DNA of 6,123 bases, taken from assembly GCA_938046705.1 (NCBI GenBank), contig CALIWP010000126.1, positions 1 to 6,123 of the forward strand, read 5' to 3'. This document shows, piece by piece, positions 1 through 5,963 of the stretch. A program made the translations under genes and the position numbers. The notes beneath the pieces were generated by a model. The model searched no databases and had not been told where the DNA came from. It was given only the letters and a program-made list of their open reading frames with translations. Source of the stretch: an uncultured Campylobacter sp. (lineage in GTDB: Bacteria > Campylobacterota > Campylobacteria > Campylobacterales > Campylobacteraceae). Position 1 is the first letter of the stretch. Every line of letters begins with the position of its first letter.

Positions 1-57
1 TTTTATGCGTTAGCACGGCCATATCGCTCGCTAGGTATAAAAGGACGCTAGATTAGC

Positions 58-1164
58 CTACTCCGGATCATCGCTAAACTCGTTATCTCTGAAAATTTTA
101 TAAAAGTCGATAAACCAAAGCGCAAATGCTACGGCGATAAGCGTCGCGGGTAGATGTATATAAAATCCGCTCCAAACGTAAGCCAAAAAGCCCCTGCAAA
201 TGCCGGCGACGATAACGAGCACAAAGGCGATCTTGCTCAGGCGTAAAAACTCAAGCTCCTGCCCACTGTGGCGCAGGCCTGCGATGTTAAAGATAAGCAT
301 AATGCTAAAAATAATGCCGTTTAGCGCTATGACGTGCAGCATGTTTGTCTCCAGCCCAAGCCCCAAAATCCCGCTCGCGCCGTAAATGGCATAGCCCGCG
401 GCTAGCAAAAGCTGCATCAGGTAGTAATAAATCACGAAGCTATGGCGCAAAAGCTCCTTGTAGTGCCACTCTTTTAGCTTGGCTAAAATCGCGCTACCGC
501 AGGCTATCGCGGCAAAATTTACAGCCTTGCTGCCTTCAAAAAACACGCTAACTAACAAAAACGCACAAACGCTAACGATCGCGATGTTTTTATAGACGAA
601 ATTTGGCACAAAGGCCGCGTCTTGCATGCCAGGCTCGCGGTTTAGCGCCTCTTTGCCAAGCACCACGCTAACGCGAAAAGATACGAGCAAAATCGCGATA
701 ACGTGCAAGTGAATTTGTAAATTTAAAAATTTCTCCTCGCCGCTAAGCAGATAGTAAATCTCAAAGCCCAAAATGCCTAGTAAAAATGCTAAAACGCCCA
801 GCTGATCGTCGTTTCTATCAAGCCAGATCATATAAACGCAAAGCCCAGCTAGATACGCCCAAAAAAGCACCATAAAAAAGTGCGCCGCAAATAGGCTAAA
901 AAATGCGCTAACAAAACTCGCCGCAAAAAACGCAAACATCGCGCAGGCGTGCTTTTTTAGCCCTCCGCTAAAATTCGTCCAATCAGTTAGCCCCGTTAGC
1001 AAAAATCCCGCATACGCAAGGGCCGCGACAAGGTGCAAAAAGATAAATTTGTGCCAGCTAACAAAATCCACGGGCGTAAAAAATATCGCTCCGCCCAGCA
1101 CCGCGCAAACCGCGCTCGTAAGGAAAAAAATTCTCATCGGATGGGTGAAAAAGTCGTTAATCAT
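58..1164 (-). CDS. nnrS: NnrS-family 12-helix inner-membrane protein
   Basis: This 368-residue protein is almost entirely hydrophobic, with about 12 predicted membrane helices (roughly 11-29, 38-58, 72-90, 92-114, 122-140, 151-170, 192-209, 213-229, 242-260, 274-295, 310-330, 335-353). NnrS hallmarks are visible. There is a WHKF histidine (H38) before a helix ending in the GFLLTGLTDWT pattern (53-63). Further intramembrane histidines occur at H152/H154 (IHLH) and H277 (LHVIALNG), and a GLRHSGQEL motif (297-305) matches the family's late helix-loop histidine. NnrS proteins are reported as haem- and copper-containing membrane proteins that relieve nitric oxide stress, but their exact chemistry is unsettled. 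The start codon lies inside the end of the ATPase gene (8-bp overlap), so it is translated as the last gene of the ABC operon. Its histidines could instead serve a metal or haem handling role linked to the transporter. Family assignment is fairly secure; function is inferred. Confidence 0.82.
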   Translation of the reverse strand: MINDFFTHPMRIFFLTSAVCAVLGGAIFFTPVDFVSWHKFIFLHLVAALAYAGFLLTGLTDWTNFSGGLKKHACAMFAFFAASFVSAFFSLFAAHFFMVLFWAYLAGLCVYMIWLDRNDDQLGVLAFLLGILGFEIYYLLSGEEKFLNLQIHLHVIAILLVSFRVSVVLGKEALNREPGMQDAAFVPNFVYKNIAIVSVCAFLLVSVFFEGSKAVNFAAIACGSAILAKLKEWHYKELLRHSFVIYYYLMQLLLAAGYAIYGASGILGLGLETNMLHVIALNGIIFSIMLIFNIAGLRHSGQELEFLRLSKIAFVLVIVAGICRGFLAYVWSGFYIHLPATLIAVAFALWFIDFYKIFRDNEFSDDPE

Positions 1165-1846
1165 AATAAATTTTTCCTTTAAAATTTTCGTCTATCACGC
1201 CGCTAGCGTAGGCAAAATCTCGCTGCGAAAAGGCGCGGTCAAGCTCCAGCTCGCGCTCGATCACCGCGCCCTTGCTGGCTAAAAAGCAAATTTTACTAGA
1301 CATTCGCGCGGCCTCCATCCTGTCGTGAGTCACCAGCACGACGCTCATACCCTCCTCCACGCGGCGCGTGACGATGTCTATCAGGATTTCCTTCATATCA
1401 TAATCAAGCCCCGAAAACGGCTCGTCCATCAGCAGCAAATTAGGCTTTGTCACGATCGCCCGCACGAAAGCAACCCTTTGGCGCATGCCGCCGCTTAGCT
1501 CGTCAGGGTACTTTAGCGCGTCTTTTTCGGTTAAGCCAAGTCTAGCAAAAAGCTCTAGCACGGCCTTTTCGTCAGGCTCATCCATCACGAGCAGCACGTT
1601 ATCAAGCGCGTTTTTCCACTCGAGCAGGCGATTTTCCTGAAAGAGATAGGTCGTTTTGTTAAATTTATTGATTATTTTGCCTTTGCGAGGATCGATAAGC
1701 CCCGAGATCAGGCGCAGGATCGTGGTTTTACCGCACCCGCTCGCGCCAAATAGCGTCACTACTTCGCCCGCACCGACCTTTAAGCTAAAATCGCGCACGA
1801 CCTTGTCGCGTAAAATTTCGTATTCTAAATTTTGAAGTTCTAGCAT
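1157..1846 (-). CDS. ABC transporter ATP-binding protein, SsuB/TauB/NrtD type
   Basis: This 229-residue protein is a complete ABC ATPase that powers import through the neighbouring permease on the cytoplasmic face. Visible motifs in order are Walker A GASGCGKT (34-41), Q-loop LFQENRLLEW (Q70), signature LSGGM (117-121), Walker B LLLMDEP (137-143), D-loop SGLD (145-148) and H-loop VTHD (H174). The Q-loop region ENRLLEW followed by NVLL is typical of the nitrate/sulfonate/taurine importer subfamily. All catalytic residues are present, so it should be active. Length is a little short of the usual 240-260 residues because the region between strands in the first 60 residues is compact. The start at 1846 has an AAAGG site about 9 bases upstream and lies 6 bases after the permease stop. 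It overlaps the following nnrS start. The substrate cannot be deduced from this subunit. Confidence 0.93.
   Translation of the reverse strand: MLELQNLEYEILRDKVVRDFSLKVGAGEVVTLFGASGCGKTTILRLISGLIDPRKGKIINKFNKTTYLFQENRLLEWKNALDNVLLVMDEPDEKAVLELFARLGLTEKDALKYPDELSGGMRQRVAFVRAIVTKPNLLLMDEPFSGLDYDMKEILIDIVTRRVEEGMSVVLVTHDRMEAARMSSKICFLASKGAVIERELELDRAFSQRDFAYASGVIDENFKGKIYYD
1165..1180 (-). promoter_or_regulatory. Ribosome binding site of nnrS inside the ATPase gene
   Basis: Read on the minus strand, AAAGGA sits about 10 bases before the ATG at 1164, within the last codons of the upstream ATPase gene. The ATPase stop and the NnrS start share the string ATGATTAA. This supports the chosen NnrS start and suggests translational coupling. 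Confidence 0.6.
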
Positions 1847-1852
1847 AGCAAA

Positions 1853-2650
1853 CTACCTTTTCCACGGCATTAGCGTGATCTTGAGCGGCTCGATAACTAG
1901 ATACTCAAAAAGCATAATGATAGCGATAGTAAGCACGACGTAGGCCATCACCTCGGTGGTATCTAGCATCACGCGAGCGTTTGCGATCTTTGCGCCCATA
2001 CCGTCGTTCGCGCCTAGTAGCTCGCCCATGATGACGATCTTTACGCCCATGCCCACGGCGACGCTTAGAGAGCTGATGATGTGGCTAGTTAGGTGCGGAA
2101 CGTAAAGGTGGCGAATTTTTTTGCAAACGCCTAGTTTATAGGCGTCAAACATCTCCTTTAGCTCCTCGCTAACGCTCATCATGCCGACCATCGAGCTAGC
2201 AAAGGTTAGCGGCAAAACCGTGATGATGATCGTAAATATAGTGCTCGCGTTTCCAAACCCGAACCAAAATATAGCTAAAACGATCCAAATAATAGGCGGC
2301 ATAGAAAGCAGCGTAGTGATCACGGGCTTTAAAAACGCGGCAAAGCTTTTATATGCTCCGGCAACCAGCCCCAGCGTGATACCGATGGCACAGGCTGTGC
2401 CGACTCCAACTAGAGAGCGCACGAGAGTGATGTTTATCTCGCTATTTTTATAGTCCGCCAAAAGCTCGTACGCCCGCACGAAAACAGCCTGAGGCGCGGG
2501 GAGCAAAAACTCCCCTCCCAGCTCGCTGCCGATCTGCCAAAGCGCGATGATAAGCGCTATCGTCGCAAGACCGCTAAAGCCGCCCCAAAGGTAGTCCGCG
2601 ACCTTTAAAAACGCGCTGCGGTCTTTTTTGACGTTATCGACGAGTATCAT
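1853..2650 (-). CDS. ABC transporter permease, SsuC/TauC type
   Basis: This 265-residue inner-membrane protein belongs to the binding-protein-dependent transport permease family. Hydrophobic segments lie near residues 24-42, 80-100, 111-131, 135-158, 192-210 and 236-252, giving six helices. The EAA loop that docks onto the ATPase is visible as FDAYKLGVCKKIRHLYVP (168-185), with the conserved G174 and P185. The motif LLPAPQAVF (49-57) after the first helix is characteristic of the SsuC/TauC/NrtB group. The start ATG at 2650 overlaps the stop of the substrate-binding protein in an ATGA arrangement, and the Shine-Dalgarno is weak (AAGAG about 10 bases upstream). Translation therefore probably depends on ribosomes finishing the upstream gene. 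It is expected to form the channel as a dimer with two copies of the adjacent ATPase. Confidence 0.93.
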   Translation of the reverse strand: MILVDNVKKDRSAFLKVADYLWGGFSGLATIALIIALWQIGSELGGEFLLPAPQAVFVRAYELLADYKNSEINITLVRSLVGVGTACAIGITLGLVAGAYKSFAAFLKPVITTLLSMPPIIWIVLAIFWFGFGNASTIFTIIITVLPLTFASSMVGMMSVSEELKEMFDAYKLGVCKKIRHLYVPHLTSHIISSLSVAVGMGVKIVIMGELLGANDGMGAKIANARVMLDTTEVMAYVVLTIAIIMLFEYLVIEPLKITLMPWKR

Positions 2651-3609
2651 AAAAACAGGCTCTTATCAGGCATTTTACCGCCCAGAAGCTTTGGATTTAG
2701 CTCAAAAAGCACCTCAAAAAAGCTCATAAGCTCGTCCGTCAAATCCTTAGCCTTCGTCACGGTCAAATTTGAACGCTCAAACGCGTTTGCAAGTGCTGGC
2801 TCTGGAGCCGGCAGATACTGCGCGCCGATTTGCGCCGCGCTTTGTTTGTTTTCTAGGATCCATTTTAGAGCGTTTTGCATATCTTTGTGAAATATCTCAA
2901 AAACCTCCCTGTTTGCGTTATAGTAGTCTAGATCCACGATGAGCCCTGCTTGCGGGATATATGGCTTGATACCAAAGCTCTCGCCCCAAACCTCAGGCAG
3001 CTCAAAGCCCACGCGCACGTCCACGCCCATTTTTTTACCGCGCAGTATCGCAGCCGAGCTCATCGGCTCGATCGATAGGGCTGCGTCGAAATCCTTTTGC
3101 AAAAACAGCCCTATGGCTTCTGGCGGAGTTTGAACGTAGTTGATCTCGATTTTAGAGATATCTATGTCTCGTTTTTTGCAGATGGCGCGCAGCACGAGGT
3201 CTGGCATATCGTTTTTAAACGGCATGATTAGCTTTTTGCCGATTAGATCCTCGATGCTTTTGATACTAGGGTCTTTAACGAGGATGTTTTGAAGGCCGTT
3301 GGTCATGATGTTTAGCAGGCCAAAATTCATGCCCTGATTGGCCAAATTTACGCCCACATTGCTAGGCGCCGCGGTTAGTTTCATCTCTCCGCTAGCCACG
3401 CCGGCGCGCAGCTGATCGGGGCTATTCCAGATCCTTAGCTTTATGTCGTGGGTTTTGGCTAGCTCGCCTTGTAGGCTCGCCACGGCTAGCATGGTGCTGG
3501 GGATCGCAGGCATACCCCACACGTCAAATCTCTCTTTAGCAAGCAAATTTGGCGCAAAAGCAGTCGCTCCTAGCGCCGCGCCAAGTCCTAAAAATCCTCG
3601 TCTGTTCAT
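2647..3609 (-). CDS. Tat-exported ABC substrate-binding protein, NMT1/SsuA family
   Basis: This 320-residue protein should capture the ligand in the periplasm and hand it to the adjacent permease. The N-terminus is a twin-arginine signal: NRRGFLG (2-8), a weak hydrophobic stretch (9-22), and a likely cleavage near NLLA/KE (after 24). The mature part shows the periplasmic-binding type 2 pattern of the NMT1/SsuA/TauA group. It has an early WGMPAIP strand (31-37), LRAGVASGEMKLTAAP (67-82) like the 'dG.D...s' lobe signature, SIEDLIGKKLIMP (118-130), a hinge around PPEAIGLFLQKDFDAAL (162-178), and EPMSSAAI (181-188). The family binds nitrate, sulfonates, thiamine precursors and many unknown ligands, so default labels such as nitrate or taurine binding should be avoided. 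The start is set by a strong AAGGAG 6 bases upstream and by the Tat motif. It is the first gene of a four-gene operon ending in nnrS. Confidence 0.88.
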   Translation of the reverse strand: MNRRGFLGLGAALGATAFAPNLLAKERFDVWGMPAIPSTMLAVASLQGELAKTHDIKLRIWNSPDQLRAGVASGEMKLTAAPSNVGVNLANQGMNFGLLNIMTNGLQNILVKDPSIKSIEDLIGKKLIMPFKNDMPDLVLRAICKKRDIDISKIEINYVQTPPEAIGLFLQKDFDAALSIEPMSSAAILRGKKMGVDVRVGFELPEVWGESFGIKPYIPQAGLIVDLDYYNANREVFEIFHKDMQNALKWILENKQSAAQIGAQYLPAPEPALANAFERSNLTVTKAKDLTDELMSFFEVLFELNPKLLGGKMPDKSLFL

Positions 3610-3615
3610 AGCTTT

Positions 3616-3621
3616 CTCCTT
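3616..3621 (-). promoter_or_regulatory. Strong ribosome binding site of the binding-protein gene
   Basis: On the minus strand AAGGAG lies 6 bases before the ATG at 3609. It is the best Shine-Dalgarno sequence in the operon, fitting a first gene whose product is needed in excess over the permease and ATPase. Confidence 0.75.
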
Positions 3622-3672
3622 GTATTAAGATTTTAAATTTTATTTCGTTTCGCTTTGCGGATCGGCTTCGGG

Positions 3673-3686
3673 CGTCAAATTTGACG
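3673..3686. repeat. Perfect 14-bp palindrome in the ABC operon leader
   Basis: CGTCAAATTTGACG reads identically on both strands. It lies about 65 bp upstream of the binding-protein start, within the inferred leader. It may be an operator, or simply one more copy of the AAATTTGA-type words common in these intergenic regions; the latter is more likely. Confidence 0.5.
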
Positions 3687-3689
3687 AAC

Positions 3690-3715
3690 AAATTTGAGCG
3701 TTAAATTTGAGCGTT
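3690..3715. repeat. Tandem 13-bp repeat AAATTTGAGCGTT
   Basis: Two exact head-to-tail copies (3690-3702 and 3703-3715) are followed by a partial third (AAATTT at 3716). A further exact copy lies at 3865-3877 and a variant (AAATTTGAACGT) at 3923-3934. All are in the same orientation and all are confined to this intergenic gap. Confidence 0.8.
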
Positions 3716-3730
3716 AAATTTTACTCGTCC

Positions 3731-3760
3731 AGACCCGCACCGCAAAAATGCTAAATTTAC
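3731..3760. repeat. Intergenic repeat copy, inverted partner at 6087-6116
   Basis: Starting with AGACCCGCACC, this 30-bp stretch matches the reverse complement of 6087-6116 at 22 of 30 positions without gaps, the first 11 being exact. The two copies face each other on either side of the outer-membrane receptor gene. Confidence 0.5.
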
Positions 3761-3785
3761 TTGAGGCGAATTTACTTTGCCTCAA
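3761..3785 (-). promoter_or_regulatory. Hairpin at the 5' end of the predicted ABC operon leader
   Basis: TTGAGGC (3761-3767) and GCCTCAA (3779-3785) form a perfect 7-bp stem. A few further pairs are possible inside, closing on a short AT loop. Given the predicted minus-strand start site near 3792, the hairpin would begin within about 10 bases of the transcript's 5' end. It could stabilise the message or act in leader control. On the plus strand it is followed by CTTATTTTT and so also resembles a terminator, but no plus-strand gene precedes it. Confidence 0.5.
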
Positions 3786-3798
3786 CTTATTTTTGATA

Positions 3799-3804
3799 AT
3801 TATA
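3799..3804 (-). promoter_or_regulatory. Predicted -10 box of the ABC/nnrS operon promoter
   Basis: On the minus strand the sequence is GGGTATAATTATC, an exact TATAAT. No TTGACA-like -35 is evident, as is usual for campylobacters. Transcription would start near 3792, leaving a leader of about 180 bases before the binding-protein ATG. Weaker AT-rich -10 candidates (TAAAAT) exist nearer the gene around 3630-3650, so a second promoter cannot be excluded. Confidence 0.5.
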
Positions 3805-3806
3805 CC

Positions 3807-3841
3807 CAAGATTTAAATCAAAAATCTTGATTTAAATCTTG
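3807..3841. promoter_or_regulatory. 15-bp-arm palindrome overlapping the operon promoter, probable operator
   Basis: Two perfect complementary arms (3807-3821 and 3827-3841) are separated by 5 bases. Each arm contains GATTTAAATC (3810-3819 and 3829-3838), itself a 10-bp palindrome, with centres 19 bp apart. Each arm also reads as TTGATTTAAATCTT, close to a CRP/FNR-type site (TTGAT N4 ATCAA) with one degraded half. The arms end 2 bases upstream of the TATAAT box, which places them at about -15 to -49. A repressor or class II activator is therefore plausible. The plus-strand reading (hairpin then T6 at 3843-3848) looks like a Rho-independent terminator, but no gene on that strand needs one. Confidence 0.55.
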
Positions 3842-3892
3842 CTTTTTTGTTGATTTGGGTTGTTAAATTTGAGCGTTCAAATTTTAATCTTT

Positions 3893-3917
3893 TTTGAGTG
3901 AGTCTCGGAGACTCAAA
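3893..3917. repeat. Nested inverted repeats
   Basis: TTTGAGT (3893-3899) pairs with ACTCAAA (3911-3917). Alternatively GAGTCTC (3900-3906) pairs with GAGACTC (3908-3914), realistically a 5-bp stem with a TCGGA loop. The two pairings share bases and are mutually exclusive. There is no T-tract after it on the minus strand, so a terminator role is not supported. Confidence 0.45.
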
Positions 3918-3946
3918 TTTGTAAATTTGAACGTAAAACGATAAGG

Positions 3947-4058
3947 CGAAGTATTTTTGTTCTAGACGAGGCGCTTTTAAATTTGGCGACGGGAGTTACC
4001 ATGTAGGTAATGACCGAGCCAAATTTAAAAGTAACGAAGTATAGGGCAAAAAGACGAG
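3947..4058. repeat. Hairpin element bordered by spaced direct repeats
   Basis: Two copies of CGAAGTAT-N9-AGACGAG (3947-3970 and 4035-4058) have identical spacing but unrelated 9-base middles. They flank a large inverted repeat whose perfect 14-bp arms, CTTTTAAATTTGGC and its complement, lie at 3974-3987 and 4018-4031. Inside the arms a second imperfect stem is possible: CGG 3990-3992 with CCG 4014-4016, a tandem G-A/A-G mismatch, then TTACC 3996-4000 with GGTAA 4006-4010 closing a 5-base loop. It lies just downstream of the receptor gene on its transcript. It may be a dispersed palindromic element or a structured 3' region. Confidence 0.6.
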
Positions 4059-4067
4059 CCGCCGCTC
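4048..4067 (-). terminator. Weak candidate terminator after the receptor gene
   Basis: On the minus strand GAGC-GGCG-GCTC is followed within two bases by TTTTT, beginning 5 bases after the receptor stop codon. The stem is only 4 bp but GC-rich. The larger hairpin at 3974-4031 lies just beyond and could act as a back-up block or 3' stabiliser. Confidence 0.35.
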
Positions 4068-4072
4068 AAATT

Positions 4073-5923
4073 TTAAAAACTAGAGTGGAAGCTAACAAAC
4101 ACCGCCCTCCCCGGCGCATACACCACCGCAGGATCTAGCGCGCCTACGTGCTCGCCGCTGATAAACTCGGCGTAATCTTTATCAAAGATATTTGTGACCC
4201 CAAGCCTCACGCCCCAGCTGTTTTTAAACTCAAATCCGCCGTAAACGTCCATCGTCGTAAAGCTCTTTGCAGCTTCGCGCTTATCGATGCCAAAGCCGGT
4301 GGATTTATCAAAGTCTCCCCTATTTTGCTTTGCTACGTAGCGCACCGCGGTGCCGATATTGTAGCTACCAAAGCTCGCGTAGTCTTTGTAATCAAAGGCC
4401 AAATTTGCCTCAAACGGGCGAATTTGATAGAGCGGTCTGCCGTCGGTTTTGTTTTGTCCGTAGTTGTAAAATAGCGATGTTTTTAGCCCGAAATTTCGCG
4501 CGAAATTATACTCGCCGCGCAAATTTACGCTGTAAATTCTAGCGTCGACGTTGCGCGTGATGACGGCGTTTTTATTCATCGGCGCGGCCGCGGTAGAGTG
4601 GCGGCGATCGTAGATAACCAGATCCTGCGCGTCGTCTGCGATAAAGTGCCCGCCCACGCTAAAGCTATCCTCGCCCTGACGCGAACTTAAGTAATCTTTA
4701 TAAAATTCACTCTTGTAAGTAAAGCCCAAATTTACGCGGTTGTGGCGCTCCGGTTTTAGTAGCGGGTTGCTCACCCAGCCGTTATCCAGCGGACCGTAAA
4801 GCGTGTTAAATCGCTCCATATTACCAGGTATGCGCTGCAAGCTCTCAAGCGCTGCGTAGTAGCTATCTAGCTCGTTTGGCGTGAAGTCATATTTTAGGCT
4901 GGCGCTTAAGCCGTCTTGTTTGACGCTACCGTCAAAATCGTAGCCGTAAATGCTGCGGATAAGCCCTTTTACCGTTCTAAGCGGTGCGGCGGGTGCGAAA
5001 TAAGGCTCATTTAGCCCCTTTAAATTTGATCTCATCCAGTCGTAGTTTAGAGCTAGGCTAAGCTTGTGAAAGTCGTTAAATTTATAGCTTAGCGTATCAA
5101 AAATCCTCGTTCGTTTATTTGTCACGTCGGCAAACCTATATCCGTTAAAAACCCAGCCGCCGGGTTGCCTTACATATCTTTTGCCCTCATGATTATCGTG
5201 CTGATAGCTGATACCTGCGAGATTATGAAAATCGCCCAAGTCCGCGTCGTATTTTAGCTCGGCGTCCACGATTTTTCTATCCAGTTCGACCTTGACCGTC
5301 TGCGCCGCGCTCCTTAGATGATAGTTGTCGGCGTTTCTGCTCACGTCGCGTAGCATCAACTCGAAATTTAGTGTATTTGATAGATCCTCCGTGCCGATGC
5401 GAGCGTTAAATTTACCGACGTATCGCTCGGTTTTAACGGCGTCCATGAGGTGGTGAGGCTGCTTGTCGTCGTCGATGTTATCGTGCACGAGCGTAAATCT
5501 AAACTCGCTTAGCTCGCTAGGCACGAAACCCACGACCGCACTTTGCCCCTGCCTGGCGTAGCCGTAGTTCCACTCCCTACCGCCACCGTCTTTGTAGCGG
5601 TTGGCTTTAGAAAAGTTAGCATTTAAGATTGTATAGAAATTTGCGCCGCGGTATTTAAAAAGCCCCGAACCGTAAAACGTCCTGCCGTAAAATCCGCCCG
5701 CAACGTGAAATTTATCCATAGAATTATCAAGCAAATCCGTCACGAAAAAATAATCATCCCTTGGCGCGCGGTCGAATTGATTTTCCGGAAACGCGCTTTG
5801 GGCGATGTTTGGCGTATATGGCGGCGGAGGCGTAAAATCCTTTATCGGCTTTATGGCGTCAGGATTTGCGCCGTTTGCAAATAGCGCCGTCGCAGCCGCA
5901 GCCAGACTGATAGCTAGTCTCAT
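4073..5923 (-). CDS. OprC/NosA-like TonB-dependent receptor barrel lacking a plug domain
   Basis: This 616-residue outer-membrane protein has a signal peptide (MRLAISLAAAATALFANGA, cleavage near 19). A proline-rich linker follows (TPPPPYTP, 31-38), then beta-barrel sequence from about residue 58 to the end. It ends ...VSFHSSF with a terminal Phe, the usual outer-membrane insertion signal. Resemblance to the copper receptor OprC/NosA family is seen in ANRYKDGGG (107-115), RNADNYHLRS (196-205), LQRIPGNMERF (362-372), NPLLKPERHN (386-395) and the C-terminal GVTNIFDKDYAEF (575-587). Normal members are about 650-720 residues with a plug of roughly 120-150 residues before the barrel. Here there is no PGV, IRG or GSGG plug signature and no obvious TonB box. 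It has no cysteine; H158-L-M160 is an HxM-type group of uncertain relevance. AAGGA 6 bases upstream and the signal peptide fix the start. Family is likely; ligand is unknown. Confidence 0.8.
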   Translation of the reverse strand: MRLAISLAAAATALFANGANPDAIKPIKDFTPPPPYTPNIAQSAFPENQFDRAPRDDYFFVTDLLDNSMDKFHVAGGFYGRTFYGSGLFKYRGANFYTILNANFSKANRYKDGGGREWNYGYARQGQSAVVGFVPSELSEFRFTLVHDNIDDDKQPHHLMDAVKTERYVGKFNARIGTEDLSNTLNFELMLRDVSRNADNYHLRSAAQTVKVELDRKIVDAELKYDADLGDFHNLAGISYQHDNHEGKRYVRQPGGWVFNGYRFADVTNKRTRIFDTLSYKFNDFHKLSLALNYDWMRSNLKGLNEPYFAPAAPLRTVKGLIRSIYGYDFDGSVKQDGLSASLKYDFTPNELDSYYAALESLQRIPGNMERFNTLYGPLDNGWVSNPLLKPERHNRVNLGFTYKSEFYKDYLSSRQGEDSFSVGGHFIADDAQDLVIYDRRHSTAAAPMNKNAVITRNVDARIYSVNLRGEYNFARNFGLKTSLFYNYGQNKTDGRPLYQIRPFEANLAFDYKDYASFGSYNIGTAVRYVAKQNRGDFDKSTGFGIDKREAAKSFTTMDVYGGFEFKNSWGVRLGVTNIFDKDYAEFISGEHVGALDPAVVYAPGRAVFVSFHSSF

Positions 5924-5933
5924 TTAGTATCCT

Positions 5934-5963
5934 TTATGATAATTTTGATTTTTTATATCATAA
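5934..5963. promoter_or_regulatory. Inverted repeat between promoter and start of the receptor gene
   Basis: TTATGATA (5934-5941) and TATCATAA (5956-5963) are exact complements with a 14-base spacer. The repeat lies between the predicted -10 and the ribosome site, touching both. The GATAAT/ATCAT character is reminiscent of Fur-type sites, but the spacing is longer than the classic 19-bp box. A metal-responsive repressor is a guess. Confidence 0.35.

Noticed and set aside
1..22. Possible start of a further minus-strand gene (ATG at 22 reading M-A-V-L-T-H-K off the window edge)
   Set aside because: Only seven codons are visible and there is no convincing ribosome site upstream, so it cannot be supported as a gene.
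2647..3609. Naming the binding protein as nitrate, taurine or sulfonate specific
   Set aside because: The fold is shared by binders of many ligands, and no ligand-specific residues could be identified by eye.
3749..3817. Plus-strand 22-codon hydrophobic reading frame beginning MLNLLEANLL
   Set aside because: It has no Shine-Dalgarno sequence, is built from the AAATTTA-type intergenic words, and runs across the predicted minus-strand promoter and operator.
3807..3848. Plus-strand Rho-independent terminator (palindrome followed by six T)
   Set aside because: No plus-strand gene ends here. Symmetry next to a minus-strand TATAAT box makes an operator the better reading, although bidirectional activity is possible.
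3610..4072. CRISPR array or tRNA in the long gap
   Set aside because: The repeats are short and irregularly spaced without uniform spacers, and no cloverleaf or tRNA-like CCA end was found on either strand.
4148..4542. Plus-strand open frames of about 90-108 codons inside the receptor gene
   Set aside because: They are antisense shadows of a well-supported barrel gene, with no ribosome sites or recognisable domains.
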